Shown: positions 53,861 to 62,054 of the stretch, one piece after another
Layout of the letters: every line of letters begins with the position of its first letter
Position numbering within the stretch: the first letter of the stretch is position 1
Assembly (NCBI RefSeq): GCF_009469695.1
Contig: NZ_SSSR01000004.1
Coordinates: forward strand, 1-64,000
DNA: 64,000 nt
Direction: 5' to 3'
Source of the DNA: Propionivibrio limicola
GTDB lineage: Bacteria; Pseudomonadota; Gammaproteobacteria; Burkholderiales; Rhodocyclaceae
Translations under genes and position numbers: made by a program
The notes under the pieces: model-generated
The model's database searches: none
The model's input: only the letters and a program-made list of their open reading frames with translations
Told to the model about the DNA's origin: nothing

Positions 53861-54745
53861 GCCGCCACGCAAATGGGAAGGAAGTATCAGCTTCGACTCA
53901 CTTGTGGCTTCTGCAGCGTCAATGCCTGTCGGTAAAATGGAGTCACCTTTCCATCTCGACTCTTGGACAATACGTTTTATTGTTGTTTCGCCACGAAGTA
54001 AAGCGACAACAACATCAAAATATCCTTTAAGAATATGCTTAATTTCGTGCTGAATTTCGTCGGGGTGCACTAGAGTAGCGGTCGGGTGTTGCTCAAAAAC
54101 AGATTTTTGCACCTCCCCCCAATCACCTTGCAAATCGAAATACAGCACAGGGAAGTGATAATCTTTGATGCTTGGAACTACATATCTAACTCCATTGTGA
54201 CTGGCTTTCACCTGCAAGCCAGCGGGCTTTGCTCCTACACCGTTAGTCGGACTAATACACAGGAGTTGATTATCAGTATTATCCCTTTCCACCCAAATTA
54301 TATCTCTCTGCGTATCGCATGGATTGTAGTGCTGAGGGAAATCATTTTTTGCTCTCATTGAGCCTGTTGCTACTGCTACGTAGGCATCTAGTTTCTTATG
54401 AGGACGTTGGCCAAACCGAGCATACATCCCTAGGGTTCTGTTCACTTCTGGATAAGAATTGCATAAGTTAACCACTAAAGATTCTGCAATGCTTCCAATT
54501 AACCGTGTTGCATCAGCTTGCGCATCACCAGTAAAAATATTTTTTAGAACCAAATCCTCTGAAATATATGATTCTCCAATTAAAACATCTAACAACGTGC
54601 TGCCATATATTGACATCTGCAATTCTATAGATGGCTTTCTAAAATAGTCAGACAAGCCTTGTGAGTGCCTCACCTCCCCACGCTCATTCTCAACGATCAC
54701 TTTTATGTTTGGAGGTATAAATATTGTCAAAATTATCTCTCGCAA
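53855..54745 (-). CDS. Unknown cassette-borne protein, possible PD-(D/E)XK-like fold
   Basis: 296 residues, clearly lower in GC than the neighbours. I do not recognise a family. The segment IAESLVV (about 85-91), then RDIIWVERD (about 148-156) and AGLQVKAS (about 176-183) follow the spacing of a PD-(D/E)XK nuclease core with a QxK end, preceded by many polar residues; this is a weak pattern reading. The N terminus REIILTIFIPPNIKVIVENERG looks like a beta sheet. It ends in an attC-like site and starts about 30 bp from a GTTAGTT core-like sequence (minus strand, 54777-54771), so it fits a single mobile gene cassette of about 970 bp. Confidence 0.6.
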   Translation of the reverse strand: MREIILTIFIPPNIKVIVENERGEVRHSQGLSDYFRKPSIELQMSIYGSTLLDVLIGESYISEDLVLKNIFTGDAQADATRLIGSIAESLVVNLCNSYPEVNRTLGMYARFGQRPHKKLDAYVAVATGSMRAKNDFPQHYNPCDTQRDIIWVERDNTDNQLLCISPTNGVGAKPAGLQVKASHNGVRYVVPSIKDYHFPVLYFDLQGDWGEVQKSVFEQHPTATLVHPDEIQHEIKHILKGYFDVVVALLRGETTIKRIVQESRWKGDSILPTGIDAAEATSESKLILPSHLRGGN

Positions 54746-55202
54746 CTTCCTGAGGGGTAACTATTAGGCAACTAACATTTAGAGTCACTCATGACGGAAT
54801 GTTTCCCGTCATGACGTATAAAACAATGAATGCTTTTTTAAAAACATACGGTCAAAAAAAGCAGCTTTCGCCCCCCCTAAGCGACCTGCTTTGTCGTCGT
54901 CCGCCATGCTAGCACAAGAGCATGACTGGAGGCTTTGGCGGGGAAATGCAAATCGGCCCGCCCTCTGGCTCTGTAGGGCAGAAACTTTTCGCTTTGTTTC
55001 TTTCCCTTTTCATCGATTGGCAACTCCTGAGCGATAGCCTCCCCGCCCTTGTTCGATTTGGTGCATCGAAGCACAAAATCGCCATCAAAACGCCCCGTTC
55101 TCGCGCATCCAACCTCGCACTCCAGTCGTAAATCCTCCACAGATTCCCGGTAAAACAAGGCTTCCCGCCCGCTGGCACGCGCATTGCTAATTGTCTCCTC
55201 GT
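54746..55202. other. Gap between the cassette gene and the gntR control region
   Basis: Contains GTTAGTT on the minus strand (54771-54777), a possible cassette boundary, and a perfect 8-bp hairpin CATGACGG/CCGTCATG at about 54791-54814. From 54880 the GC content rises again. A minus-strand open frame (54877-55251) exists but overlaps the gntR start and has no recognisable product. Confidence 0.45.
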
Positions 55203-55219
55203 AACTGGTCTGACCAGTT
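55203..55219. promoter_or_regulatory. GntR/FadR-type operator
   Basis: AACTGGTCTGACCAGTT is a perfect 17-bp palindrome with the TGGTC-N-GACCA core known for FCD-type GntR regulators; a further half-site GTACCAGTC follows at once. It lies 30 bp before the gntR start, so autoregulation and control of the downstream genes are likely. Confidence 0.75.
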
Positions 55220-55249
55220 GTACCAGTCTTAGAGGAAGAGAAAATCGCC

Positions 55250-55924
55250 ATGCCAAGTCTTTCCAATGTCGCCGCGCAGAATCTGCAACGCCTGATTGCC
55301 AACGGGACGTATGCCCGCAACGCGGCCCTGCCTTCGCAGCGCGAGCTGGCCGAGAATCTGGGGATCAGCCGCACCTGTCTGCGCGAGGCGATTTCGATGC
55401 TCGAAGCGCTGGGGCTGGTGCGTTCGCACCCCGGCAAGGGCGTTTTCGTCACCGCCGGCAATGGGCGCGATGCGGGCGATCTGCCGGCGAATCCGGCGGG
55501 GATGCGGCCGGAGGCGATCTTTCAGTTCCGCTTCGTGCTCGAACCCGCCGCCGCCAGCATGGTGGCCGCCGATCCGAAGGCGAGCGCCGACGAGCTGATC
55601 GAGATCCAGACCAAGATGGAAGCCGCGCTCCACGATTTCGATCTGGTCATGGCCGCCGAGTGGGACATGACCTTCCATCACTGCATCGCCCGCCTCTCCG
55701 GCAACGAGGCGTTTGCCGCCGTGCTCAAGCAATACGAGACGCAGGTGGCTTACAGCCTGCAACTGCCCTTCGCCAATCCCAAAAGCATCTGGGAGCCGGC
55801 TGACGAACACAAGGCGGTGATCGAGGCCATCGCCAGCCACGACCCGGCGGCCGCCCGCCAGGCCATGCAAACCCATTTGCTGCGCGCCGCCGCGCGCGTC
55901 GGCATCCGTTTTTTCCAACCGTGA
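55250..55924 (+). CDS. GntR-family regulator (FadR/FCD type)
   Basis: 224 residues. A winged HTH (about 5-70: LPSQRELAENLGISRTCLREAISMLEALGLV) is followed by an all-helical FCD domain (about 90-215) with the metal-ligand pattern D..H..H..H (WDMTFHHCIARLSGN, DEHKAVIEAI, QTHLLR). It heads the transporter-allantoicase cluster and is probably its ligand-responsive repressor. The ligand may be allantoate or another ureide; this is inference from context. Confidence 0.88.
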   Translation: MPSLSNVAAQNLQRLIANGTYARNAALPSQRELAENLGISRTCLREAISMLEALGLVRSHPGKGVFVTAGNGRDAGDLPANPAGMRPEAIFQFRFVLEPAAASMVAADPKASADELIEIQTKMEAALHDFDLVMAAEWDMTFHHCIARLSGNEAFAAVLKQYETQVAYSLQLPFANPKSIWEPADEHKAVIEAIASHDPAAARQAMQTHLLRAAARVGIRFFQP

Positions 55925-55941
55925 AGTCAAGGAGAATCACC

Positions 55942-56733
55942 GTGAAACCCAGTCGTCTCTTCCGTTCCCTGGCACTGCTCGGCGCTATCGCGCTCGGTTC
56001 GGTCGCGCCCGTTGTTCAGGCCGACGTGCTCGCCAACATTACGAAGTCCGGCACGATCAAGATCGCCGTGCCGCAGGACTTTCCGCCCTTCGGCAGCGTC
56101 GGTTCCGACATGAAGCCGGCCGGCTACGACATCGATGTCGCCAACCTGATCGGCAAGGAGTTGGGTGCCAAGGTTGAACTGGTGCCGGTGTCCAGCGCCA
56201 ACCGGATTCCGTTCCTGACCACCGGCAAGGTCGATCTGGTCATTTCGAGCATGGGCAAAAGTCCGGAACGCGAGAAGGTGATCGATTTCTCGACGGCCTA
56301 CGCGCCGTTCTTCAACGGCGTCTTCGGGCCGGCCGATCAGAAGGTCGCCAAGGCCGACGATCTCGCCGGCAAGACGATCTCGGTGACGCGCGGTTCGATC
56401 GAGGATCTGGAACTGTCGAAGATCGCCCCGGCCAGCGCCACGATCAAGCGTTTCGAGGACAACAATTCGACAATCGCCGCCTACCTTTCCGGCCAGACGC
56501 AACTGATCGCGACCGGCAACGTCGTCGCCGCCGCCGTCAATGAGCGGAGCAAGCTGCGTTCGCTGACGGTGAAATTCCTGGTCAAGAACTCGCCGTGCTA
56601 CGTCGGCCTCGCCAAGGGCGAAACGGCGCTGCAGGGCAAGGTCAACGAGATCGTCCAGAAGGCGAAGAAATCCGGCGCCCTCAACGAGATTTCGCAACGC
56701 TGGCTGCACATCGCGCTGCCGGCCGATCTTTGA
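55942..56733 (+). CDS. Polar amino-acid-type ABC transporter substrate-binding protein
   Basis: 263 residues from the GTG at 55942 with AAGGAGA upstream; the frame is open to the gntR stop. Signal peptide about 1-28 (ending VVQA), then the SBP_bac_3 fold: GTIKIAVPQDFPPFGSVGSDMKPAGYDIDVANLIGKELG, with DLVISSMGKSPEREKVIDFS (about 98-117). The substrate is unknown; linkage to allantoicase suggests a ureide such as allantoate. The permease genes follow after 231 bp holding a palindromic repeat. Confidence 0.85.
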   Translation: MKPSRLFRSLALLGAIALGSVAPVVQADVLANITKSGTIKIAVPQDFPPFGSVGSDMKPAGYDIDVANLIGKELGAKVELVPVSSANRIPFLTTGKVDLVISSMGKSPEREKVIDFSTAYAPFFNGVFGPADQKVAKADDLAGKTISVTRGSIEDLELSKIAPASATIKRFEDNNSTIAAYLSGQTQLIATGNVVAAAVNERSKLRSLTVKFLVKNSPCYVGLAKGETALQGKVNEIVQKAKKSGALNEISQRWLHIALPADL

Positions 56734-56770
56734 GCGGTACGCTATTGATCGACCCGCAAATGCATGAAGT

Positions 56771-56847
56771 CGTCACCCCGGCGAAGGCCGGGGTCCAGCA
56801 GGTGAATCCGCGCCAGTGCTGGATACCGGCCTTCGCCGGTATGACGG
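56771..56847. repeat. Dispersed palindromic repeat, copy before the permease genes
   Basis: Left arm CGTCACCCCGGCGAAGGCC, right arm GGCCTTCGCCGGTATGACGG, same architecture as the cusA copy. It may act as an mRNA hairpin that sets the ratio of binding protein to membrane components. Confidence 0.75.
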
Positions 56848-56964
56848 AAGTTGCATACCTCATCGGGCCGAAGCAATTGTTTGCCGTCACCTCGCTTCAG
56901 TAATCCTTAACACGCGTCGCTCCGCCTGCGGGCGGAATGACCAAAGCAACGCCGGGAGCCCCTC

Positions 56965-57636
56965 ATGGCCTACCAGTTCGACTTCACTTTCATTCCCGAC
57001 TACGCCGGCATGCTCGGCCAGGGCGTCGCCTACACGCTCGGGCTGACGGTCTTTGGCGGCGTGCTCGGCATTGCGATCGGCATCGGCGGCGCGATCAGCC
57101 GCCTGTGGAAAATTCGCCCGTTCGACGGCCTGTACCAGTGCTACGTCGAGCTGTTCCGCAACACGCCGTTTCTGGTGCAACTGTTCCTGATCTTTTTCGG
57201 GCTGCCCTCGCTCGGCATCAAGCTCGTCGAATGGCAGGCGGCGATGCTGGCGATGGTGCTCAACCTCGGCGCCTACAGCACCGAGATCATCCGAGCCGGT
57301 TTGCAGGCAACGCCGAAAGGCCAGCTCGAGGCCGCCGAATCGCTGGCCTTCACGCGCCGCGAAACCTTCTTCTACGTCATGCTGCGCCCGGCACTGCTCA
57401 AGGTCTGGCCGGCGCTTTCCAGCCAGTTGGTGATCAGCATGCTCGGCTCGTCTGTGTGTTCCCAGATTTCCGCCGAGGAGCTGACCTTCGTCGCCAACTT
57501 CATCCAGTCGCGCAACTTCCGCGCCTTCGAAACCTATTTTCTGACGACGGCGATCTACTTCGGGCTGGCGGTCATGATTCGCCAGTTGCTCGGCGCCATC
57601 GGCCGCTACGCTATCGCCCGGAGGGCTGCATCATGA
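56965..57636 (+). CDS. Polar amino-acid-type ABC transporter permease
   Basis: 223 residues with five or so helices. The HisMQ-type block FRNTPFLVQLFLIFFGLPSLG (about 58-78) and the EAA-like loop EAAESLAFTRRETFFYVMLRPAL (about 121-143) are seen. Forms the channel with the next gene product. ATGA overlap with the next start at 57633. Confidence 0.9.
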   Translation: MAYQFDFTFIPDYAGMLGQGVAYTLGLTVFGGVLGIAIGIGGAISRLWKIRPFDGLYQCYVELFRNTPFLVQLFLIFFGLPSLGIKLVEWQAAMLAMVLNLGAYSTEIIRAGLQATPKGQLEAAESLAFTRRETFFYVMLRPALLKVWPALSSQLVISMLGSSVCSQISAEELTFVANFIQSRNFRAFETYFLTTAIYFGLAVMIRQLLGAIGRYAIARRAAS

Positions 57637-58289
57637 TGACGTTTTCGCTGTGGGACATCCTGCGCAACCTGCTCAACGGCGCCGCCCTGACCGCCGTGCT
57701 TTCGATCACCGCCTTCGTGCTCGGCAGCCTCGCCGGTCTGGCGATCCTGTTCGCCCGCATCAGCAAATACCGGGCGCCGCGCGCCTTCGCCAAGCTCTAT
57801 ATCGAAGCCTTTCAGGGCACGCCGCTGCTGCTGCAACTGTTCATGCTCTTCTTCGGCCTCTCGCTGTTCGGGCTCGACGTGCCGGCTTGGCTGGCCGCCT
57901 GCCTGGGGCTGATGCTCTTCACCAGTGCCTTCCTCGCCGAAATCTGGCGCGGCTGCGTCGAATCCGTCCCGCGCGGCCAGTGGGAAGCCAGCGCCAGCCT
58001 CGCCTTGACGTACGGCGAGCAGATGCGCCACGTCATCCTGCCGCAGGCGATGCGCGTGGCCATCGCGCCGACTGTCGGCTTCGCGGTGCAGGTGGTGAAG
58101 GGGACGGCCGTCACCTCGATCATCGGCTTCGCCGAACTGACGAAAACCGGCTCGATGATCGCCAACGCGACCTACCAGCCTTTCCTCGTCTATGTGCTCG
58201 TCGCCCTCGGTTATTTCGCCCTTTGCTATCCGCTCTCCTGGTATGCCCAACGTCTGGAAAGGAAATTCCATGCCCCTCGTACAAACTAA
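57633..58289 (+). CDS. Polar amino-acid-type ABC transporter permease, second subunit
   Basis: 218 residues from the ATG at 57633, overlapping the previous stop. AFQGTPLLLQLFMLFFGLSLFG (about 63-84) and EASASLALTYGEQMRHVILPQAM (about 118-140, EAA loop) mark the HisMQ family. An open frame exists upstream inside the previous gene but is not used. Its end overlaps the ATPase start by 20 bp. Confidence 0.9.
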   Translation: MMTFSLWDILRNLLNGAALTAVLSITAFVLGSLAGLAILFARISKYRAPRAFAKLYIEAFQGTPLLLQLFMLFFGLSLFGLDVPAWLAACLGLMLFTSAFLAEIWRGCVESVPRGQWEASASLALTYGEQMRHVILPQAMRVAIAPTVGFAVQVVKGTAVTSIIGFAELTKTGSMIANATYQPFLVYVLVALGYFALCYPLSWYAQRLERKFHAPRTN

Positions 58290-58998
58290 CCGCCTGCACA
58301 AGTTCTACGGCACCAACCACGTCCTCAAGGGCATCAAGCTCGACGTCGAGGAAGGCGAAGTCGTCACCATCATCGGCCGCAGCGGCTCCGGCAAAAGCAC
58401 GCTGCTGCGCACGCTGAACGGGCTGGAAAGCATCGACGACGGCACCATCGAGGTCGACGGCACGGCGCTCGTCGCCGGCGAAGGCGATCTGCGCGCGCTG
58501 CGCCAGAAAGTCGGCATGGTTTTCCAGCAGTTCAACCTGTTTCCACACCTCTCGGCCGGGCAGAACGTCATGCTGGCGCCGCAGGTGGTGAAGGGAACGA
58601 ACAAGCGCGAAGCCGCCGAAATCGCCCGCGAGATGCTGGCCCGCGTCGGCCTCGACCAGAAATTCGACGCCTTTCCCGACCAGCTTTCGGGCGGCCAGCA
58701 GCAGCGCGTCGCCATCGCCCGCGCACTGGCCATGTCGCCGAAAGTGCTGCTCTGCGACGAGATCACCTCGGCGCTCGACCCGGAACTGGTCAACGAGGTG
58801 CTGACCGTCGTCCGCCGGCTCGCCAGCGAGGGCATGACGCTGATCATGGTCACGCACGAAATGCGCTTCGCCCGCGAAGTCAGCGACAAGCTGGTGTTCA
58901 TGCACGAAGGGCGCGTCCACGAGTCCGGCCATCCGCAGGAAATGTTCGCCCAGCCGGCGACGCCCGAATTCGCCAATTTCATCCGCTCACTGCACTGA
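58270..58998 (+). CDS. Polar amino-acid-type ABC transporter ATPase
   Basis: 242 residues from the ATG at 58270 (preceded by GGAAA). Walker [10 protein letters not shown] (about 36-44), Q-loop [10 protein letters not shown], signature [15 protein letters not shown], Walker [16 protein letters not shown] and the switch His in MVTHEMRFA. GlnQ/HisP-type. The alternative long frame overlaps the permease end. It completes the importer; allantoicase follows after 10 bp. Confidence 0.92.
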   Translation: MPLVQTNRLHKFYGTNHVLKGIKLDVEEGEVVTIIGRSGSGKSTLLRTLNGLESIDDGTIEVDGTALVAGEGDLRALRQKVGMVFQQFNLFPHLSAGQNVMLAPQVVKGTNKREAAEIAREMLARVGLDQKFDAFPDQLSGGQQQRVAIARALAMSPKVLLCDEITSALDPELVNEVLTVVRRLASEGMTLIMVTHEMRFAREVSDKLVFMHEGRVHESGHPQEMFAQPATPEFANFIRSLH

Positions 58999-59008
58999 GG
59001 TTTCCCGC

Positions 59009-60034
59009 ATGACGACTCCGCTCATCGCCCCCGCCGCCCCGCTCCCCGCGTGGGCAATCAAGGCTATCAACCTCGCCGACCCGCGCCTCGGCGCCGAGGC
59101 CGTGGCCTGCTCCGACGACTTCTTCGCGCCGATGGCGCGGATGCTCAACCCGGCGCCGGCCAGCTTCGTGCCCGGCCTCTACGACGACAACGGCAAGTGG
59201 ATGGACGGCTGGGAGAGCCGGCGCAAGCGCGTCGCCGGCCACGACTGGTGCATCGTCCGCCTTGGCTGCCCCGGCAGCATCGCCGGCTTCGACCTCGATA
59301 CCAGCTTCTTCACCGGCAACTACCCGCCCGCCGCTACCGTCGAAGGCTGCCTGGCCGGAGACGATCCGGCTACGGCGGTCTGGTTGCCGCTGACCGGCAT
59401 GGTGCCGCTCGCGGGCAACCAGCATCATTTTGTGGCCAGCAACGCCCGCCCCGAGCAGGTCTTTTCGCATTTGCGGATCAATATTTATCCGGATGGCGGG
59501 CTGGCGCGGCTGCGCGTTTACGGCCAACCGGTCAGCACCGCCTTCGAAACGTCCGCCGACGGCCTGATCGACCTCGCCGCCATGCGCCACGGCGGCCGTG
59601 CCGTCGCTTGGAACGACGCGCACTTCGGCGTCGCCAGCAACCTGCTGCTACCGGGACGCGGCATCAACATGGGCGAAGGCTGGGAAACGCGGCGCCGCCG
59701 CGAACCCGGCCACGACTGGTGTCTGATCGCGCTCGGCATTCCCGGCGAAATCGTGCGCGTCGAAGTCGATACGGCGCATTTCAAGGGCAATTTCCCGGAC
59801 CGATGCTCGTTGCAAGCGGCCTATGTGCCCGATCTGGACGAGTCCGCCCTGCCCGCCCAGTCGCAATTCTGGGCAACGCTGCTGCCGGAAAGCCGTCTTG
59901 CCGCCGACAGTATTCTGAGCTTCGACGCCGAAAAACTCGGCCCGGTCAGCCATCTGCGCTTCAACCTGCATCCCGACGGCGGCGTATCCCGCCTGCGCGT
60001 CTGGGGCCGGCCAAAGCAGAAAGGCGCCGCATGA
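59009..60034 (+). CDS. alc: Allantoicase
   Basis: 341 residues, normal length. It hydrolyses allantoate to ureidoglycolate and urea in purine breakdown. Two homologous allantoicase domains are visible: [20 protein letters not shown] (about 69-88) and the matching [20 protein letters not shown] (about 226-245), each followed by a F-x-GNxPP/GNFPD block. The stop overlaps the ureidoglycolate lyase ATG. Linked regulation by the upstream GntR protein is likely. Confidence 0.93.
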   Translation: MTTPLIAPAAPLPAWAIKAINLADPRLGAEAVACSDDFFAPMARMLNPAPASFVPGLYDDNGKWMDGWESRRKRVAGHDWCIVRLGCPGSIAGFDLDTSFFTGNYPPAATVEGCLAGDDPATAVWLPLTGMVPLAGNQHHFVASNARPEQVFSHLRINIYPDGGLARLRVYGQPVSTAFETSADGLIDLAAMRHGGRAVAWNDAHFGVASNLLLPGRGINMGEGWETRRRREPGHDWCLIALGIPGEIVRVEVDTAHFKGNFPDRCSLQAAYVPDLDESALPAQSQFWATLLPESRLAADSILSFDAEKLGPVSHLRFNLHPDGGVSRLRVWGRPKQKGAA

Positions 60035-60564
60035 GCCTCGCCGCTGCCCCCCTTCGCGTCGAGCCGCTCACCCGCGAGGCATTCGCGCCGTTCGGCGAGG
60101 TCATCGAGGCGGACAAGCAGCACCTGTCGTTTCCGATCAATGCGGGCACCTCGCAGCGTTTTCACGACCTCGCCCGCCTCGATCCGGGGCAGGACGGGCG
60201 GCTGATCGTCAGCATCTTCCGCGCCCAGCCGCGCCCGCTGCCATTCACGATTGCCCTGCTCGAACGCCATCCGCTCGCTTCGCAAGCCTTCATGCCGCTC
60301 AACGGCACGCCATTCCTCGTCGTCGTCGCGCCGCGCGGCGAATCCGTCGTACCGGACACGGTCCGCGCCTTCCTGGCGCAGGGCCATCAGGGCATCAACT
60401 TCGCGCCGGGCGTCTGGCACCACCCGCTGCTGGCCATCGGCCAGATGAGCGACTTCCTCGTCATCGACCGCGACGAACAGGCGGGAAACTGTGAGGAACG
60501 CCGGCTCAACCGGCCGTTGCTGCTACACGTAGAGCCGAACCTGGCCAGCGAGGCGGCCGCATGA
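60031..60564 (+). CDS. allA: Ureidoglycolate lyase
   Basis: 177 residues from the ATG at 60031 (ATGA overlap with alc). It splits ureidoglycolate into glyoxylate and urea. [16 protein letters not shown] (about 11-26), FRAQPRP and the cupin block [17 protein letters not shown] (about 121-137) are AllA hallmarks. The large open frame before it belongs to alc in another frame. Each allantoate thus yields two urea for the downstream urease. Confidence 0.93.
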   Translation: MSLAAAPLRVEPLTREAFAPFGEVIEADKQHLSFPINAGTSQRFHDLARLDPGQDGRLIVSIFRAQPRPLPFTIALLERHPLASQAFMPLNGTPFLVVVAPRGESVVPDTVRAFLAQGHQGINFAPGVWHHPLLAIGQMSDFLVIDRDEQAGNCEERRLNRPLLLHVEPNLASEAAA

Positions 60565-60600
60565 ACCGCTCCGAACGAAGAGGCCGTCTGACGCGCCGTT

Positions 60601-60687
60601 GCTGGATTCCGGCTTGCGCCGGAATGACGGGGCACGCCACCGGCCTCCATTTCCAAACCCGTCGTCCCGGCGAAAGCCGGGACCCAG
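60601..60687. repeat. Dispersed palindromic repeat, copy between allA and lrgA
   Basis: Here the half-arms are in the opposite order: GCTGGATTCCGGCTTGCGCC (60601-60620), then CGTCCCGGCGAAAGCCGG (60663-60680). It fills most of the 178-bp gap. Confidence 0.7.
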
Positions 60688-60742
60688 AACCCAAGGCGAC
60701 AAGGCGCCCAGCCTTCATCGTCGAAGACCAAAGGTACGCCCC

Positions 60743-61102
60743 ATGCTGATCGGATTCCTGCAACTACTGGCCTTCCTGCTGGCCGGCGAAGCCATTGTTT
60801 TTATCGCCGCCATCCCGCTGCCGGCACCGGTCGTCGGCATGGCCCTGCTGCTCGGCTGGCTGCTCTGGCGCAGCGGAAAAACCCCGAAACCGCCGGAATC
60901 GCTGGAGCAGGCGACGCAAGGCATCCTGCAATTTCTCTCGCTGCTGTTCGTGCCGGCCGGGGTCGGCATCATCCTGCATCTTGAACGCCTGCAGCGCGAA
61001 TGGGCGGCGATTCTCGGCCCGGTGCTATTCGGCACGCTGATCAGCATCGGCCTCACGGCGCTGTTGCTGAACCGGCTCGCCGCAGGAAAAAAACATGACT
61101 GA
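60743..61102 (+). CDS. lrgA: CidA/LrgA-family membrane protein
   Basis: 119 residues with four hydrophobic segments; PLPAPVVGMALLLGWLLW (about 27-44) is the family block. LrgA/CidA proteins are holin-like and pair with LrgB; recent work links several of them to transport of small acids. The ATG overlaps no gene; the frame is open upstream through the repeat. The lrgB ATG overlaps this stop by 8 bp. Confidence 0.88.
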   Translation: MLIGFLQLLAFLLAGEAIVFIAAIPLPAPVVGMALLLGWLLWRSGKTPKPPESLEQATQGILQFLSLLFVPAGVGIILHLERLQREWAAILGPVLFGTLISIGLTALLLNRLAAGKKHD

Positions 61103-61814
61103 CCGACTGATTCACCTGTGGGCGCATCTCCAGACGCTGCCCGTTTTCTGGCTGACGCTGACGCTCGCCGTCTTTCATCTGGCCACGCTGATCGCCAAAC
61201 GCAGCGGCGGCTTCCCGCTCGCCAACCCGGTCGGCCTGAGCATTCTGACGCTGGTGCTCGTGCTGTTCTGCATCGGCACACCGTACGCCACCTATTTCGC
61301 CGGCGGCCAGTGGATTCATCTGCTGCTGGCGCCCGCCACCGTGGCGCTGGCCGTGCCGCTCTACCTGCAGCGCGAGCGCATCCGCCGCCTGCTGGCGCCC
61401 TTGCTGATAACGCTCGGCGGCGGTTCGCTGCTGGCCATCGTCAGTTCGACCGGCATCGGCTGGCTGCTCGGCGCCAGTTCGTCGAGCCTGCTGTCGCTGG
61501 CGCCCAAATCGGCGACGGCGCCGGTCGCCATGGGCATCGTCGAAAAACTCGGCGGCATTCCGTCGCTGACCGCTGCCGTCGTCATCCTCACCGGCATCAC
61601 CGGCGCCGTGGCCGGGCCATGGCTGCTCGACCGTCTGCGCATCGAATCACCCGCCGTGCGCGGCTTTTCGCTCGGCGTCGTCAGCCACGGCATCGGCACC
61701 GCCCGCGCCTTCCAGGAAAGCAGCGAAGCCGGCGCCTTCGCCGGTCTCGGCATGGGATTGAACGCGCTGATGACCTCGCTGCTGGTGCCGGTGCTGTACC
61801 GCCTTGTGTCGTGA
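61095..61814 (+). CDS. lrgB: LrgB-family membrane protein
   Basis: 239 residues with about seven helices. LAPKSATAPVAMGIVEKLGGIPSLTA (about 135-160) and RGFSLGVVSHGIGTARA (about 189-205) are the LrgB signature blocks. Its place between glyoxylate-producing allA and urease suggests export of a small acid product such as glyoxylate or glycolate, but this is inference. Confidence 0.9.
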   Translation: MTDRLIHLWAHLQTLPVFWLTLTLAVFHLATLIAKRSGGFPLANPVGLSILTLVLVLFCIGTPYATYFAGGQWIHLLLAPATVALAVPLYLQRERIRRLLAPLLITLGGGSLLAIVSSTGIGWLLGASSSSLLSLAPKSATAPVAMGIVEKLGGIPSLTAAVVILTGITGAVAGPWLLDRLRIESPAVRGFSLGVVSHGIGTARAFQESSEAGAFAGLGMGLNALMTSLLVPVLYRLVS

Positions 61815-61857
61815 GATGGAGGGTAATGTGATGGAAGAAAGGCTTGAAACCGCTTTC

Positions 61858-61968
61858 GACGCAAAGTACACAGAGAGCGCAGAGTTCGCAGAGAAAAACC
61901 AGAAAGCAAGAGCGAGTAAAACCTCGTTTTTTCTCTGCGCTCTCTGTACCTCTGCGATCTCTGCGTTG
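61858..61968. repeat. Large inverted repeat between lrgB and ureD
   Basis: Left arm GACGCAAAGTACACAGAGAG..., right arm ending CTCTGCGATCTCTGCGTT, both made of repeated GCAGAG/CTCTGC units. A long hairpin is expected. It resembles in style the repeat at 21472-21569. The rest of the 240-bp gap holds the ureD control region. Confidence 0.65.
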
Positions 61969-62003
61969 AAAGAGGTTCGTGCGCAACGCATCACGAAAGC
62001 GAG

Positions 62004-62019
62004 TGCGCAATTCTGCGTA
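62004..62019 (+). promoter_or_regulatory. Possible TACG-N8-CGTA-type site upstream of ureD
   Basis: TGCGCAATTCTGCGTA keeps 12 of 16 bases of the urtB site, with the same spacing and a following TT. It ends 35 bp before the ureD ATG. It is a weaker match than the two urt sites. Confidence 0.35.
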
Positions 62020-62054
62020 TTATCGGTTCCGCTCCCTCCGGCGATAATGTCCGC

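Noticed and set aside
54877-55251. Minus-strand open frame of about 125 codons
   Set aside because: Its start codon overlaps the gntR start and the operator lies inside it; no family is recognisable.
60561-60742. Short plus-strand frame between allA and lrgA
   Set aside because: The product (for example PACAGMTG) is just the translated palindromic repeat.
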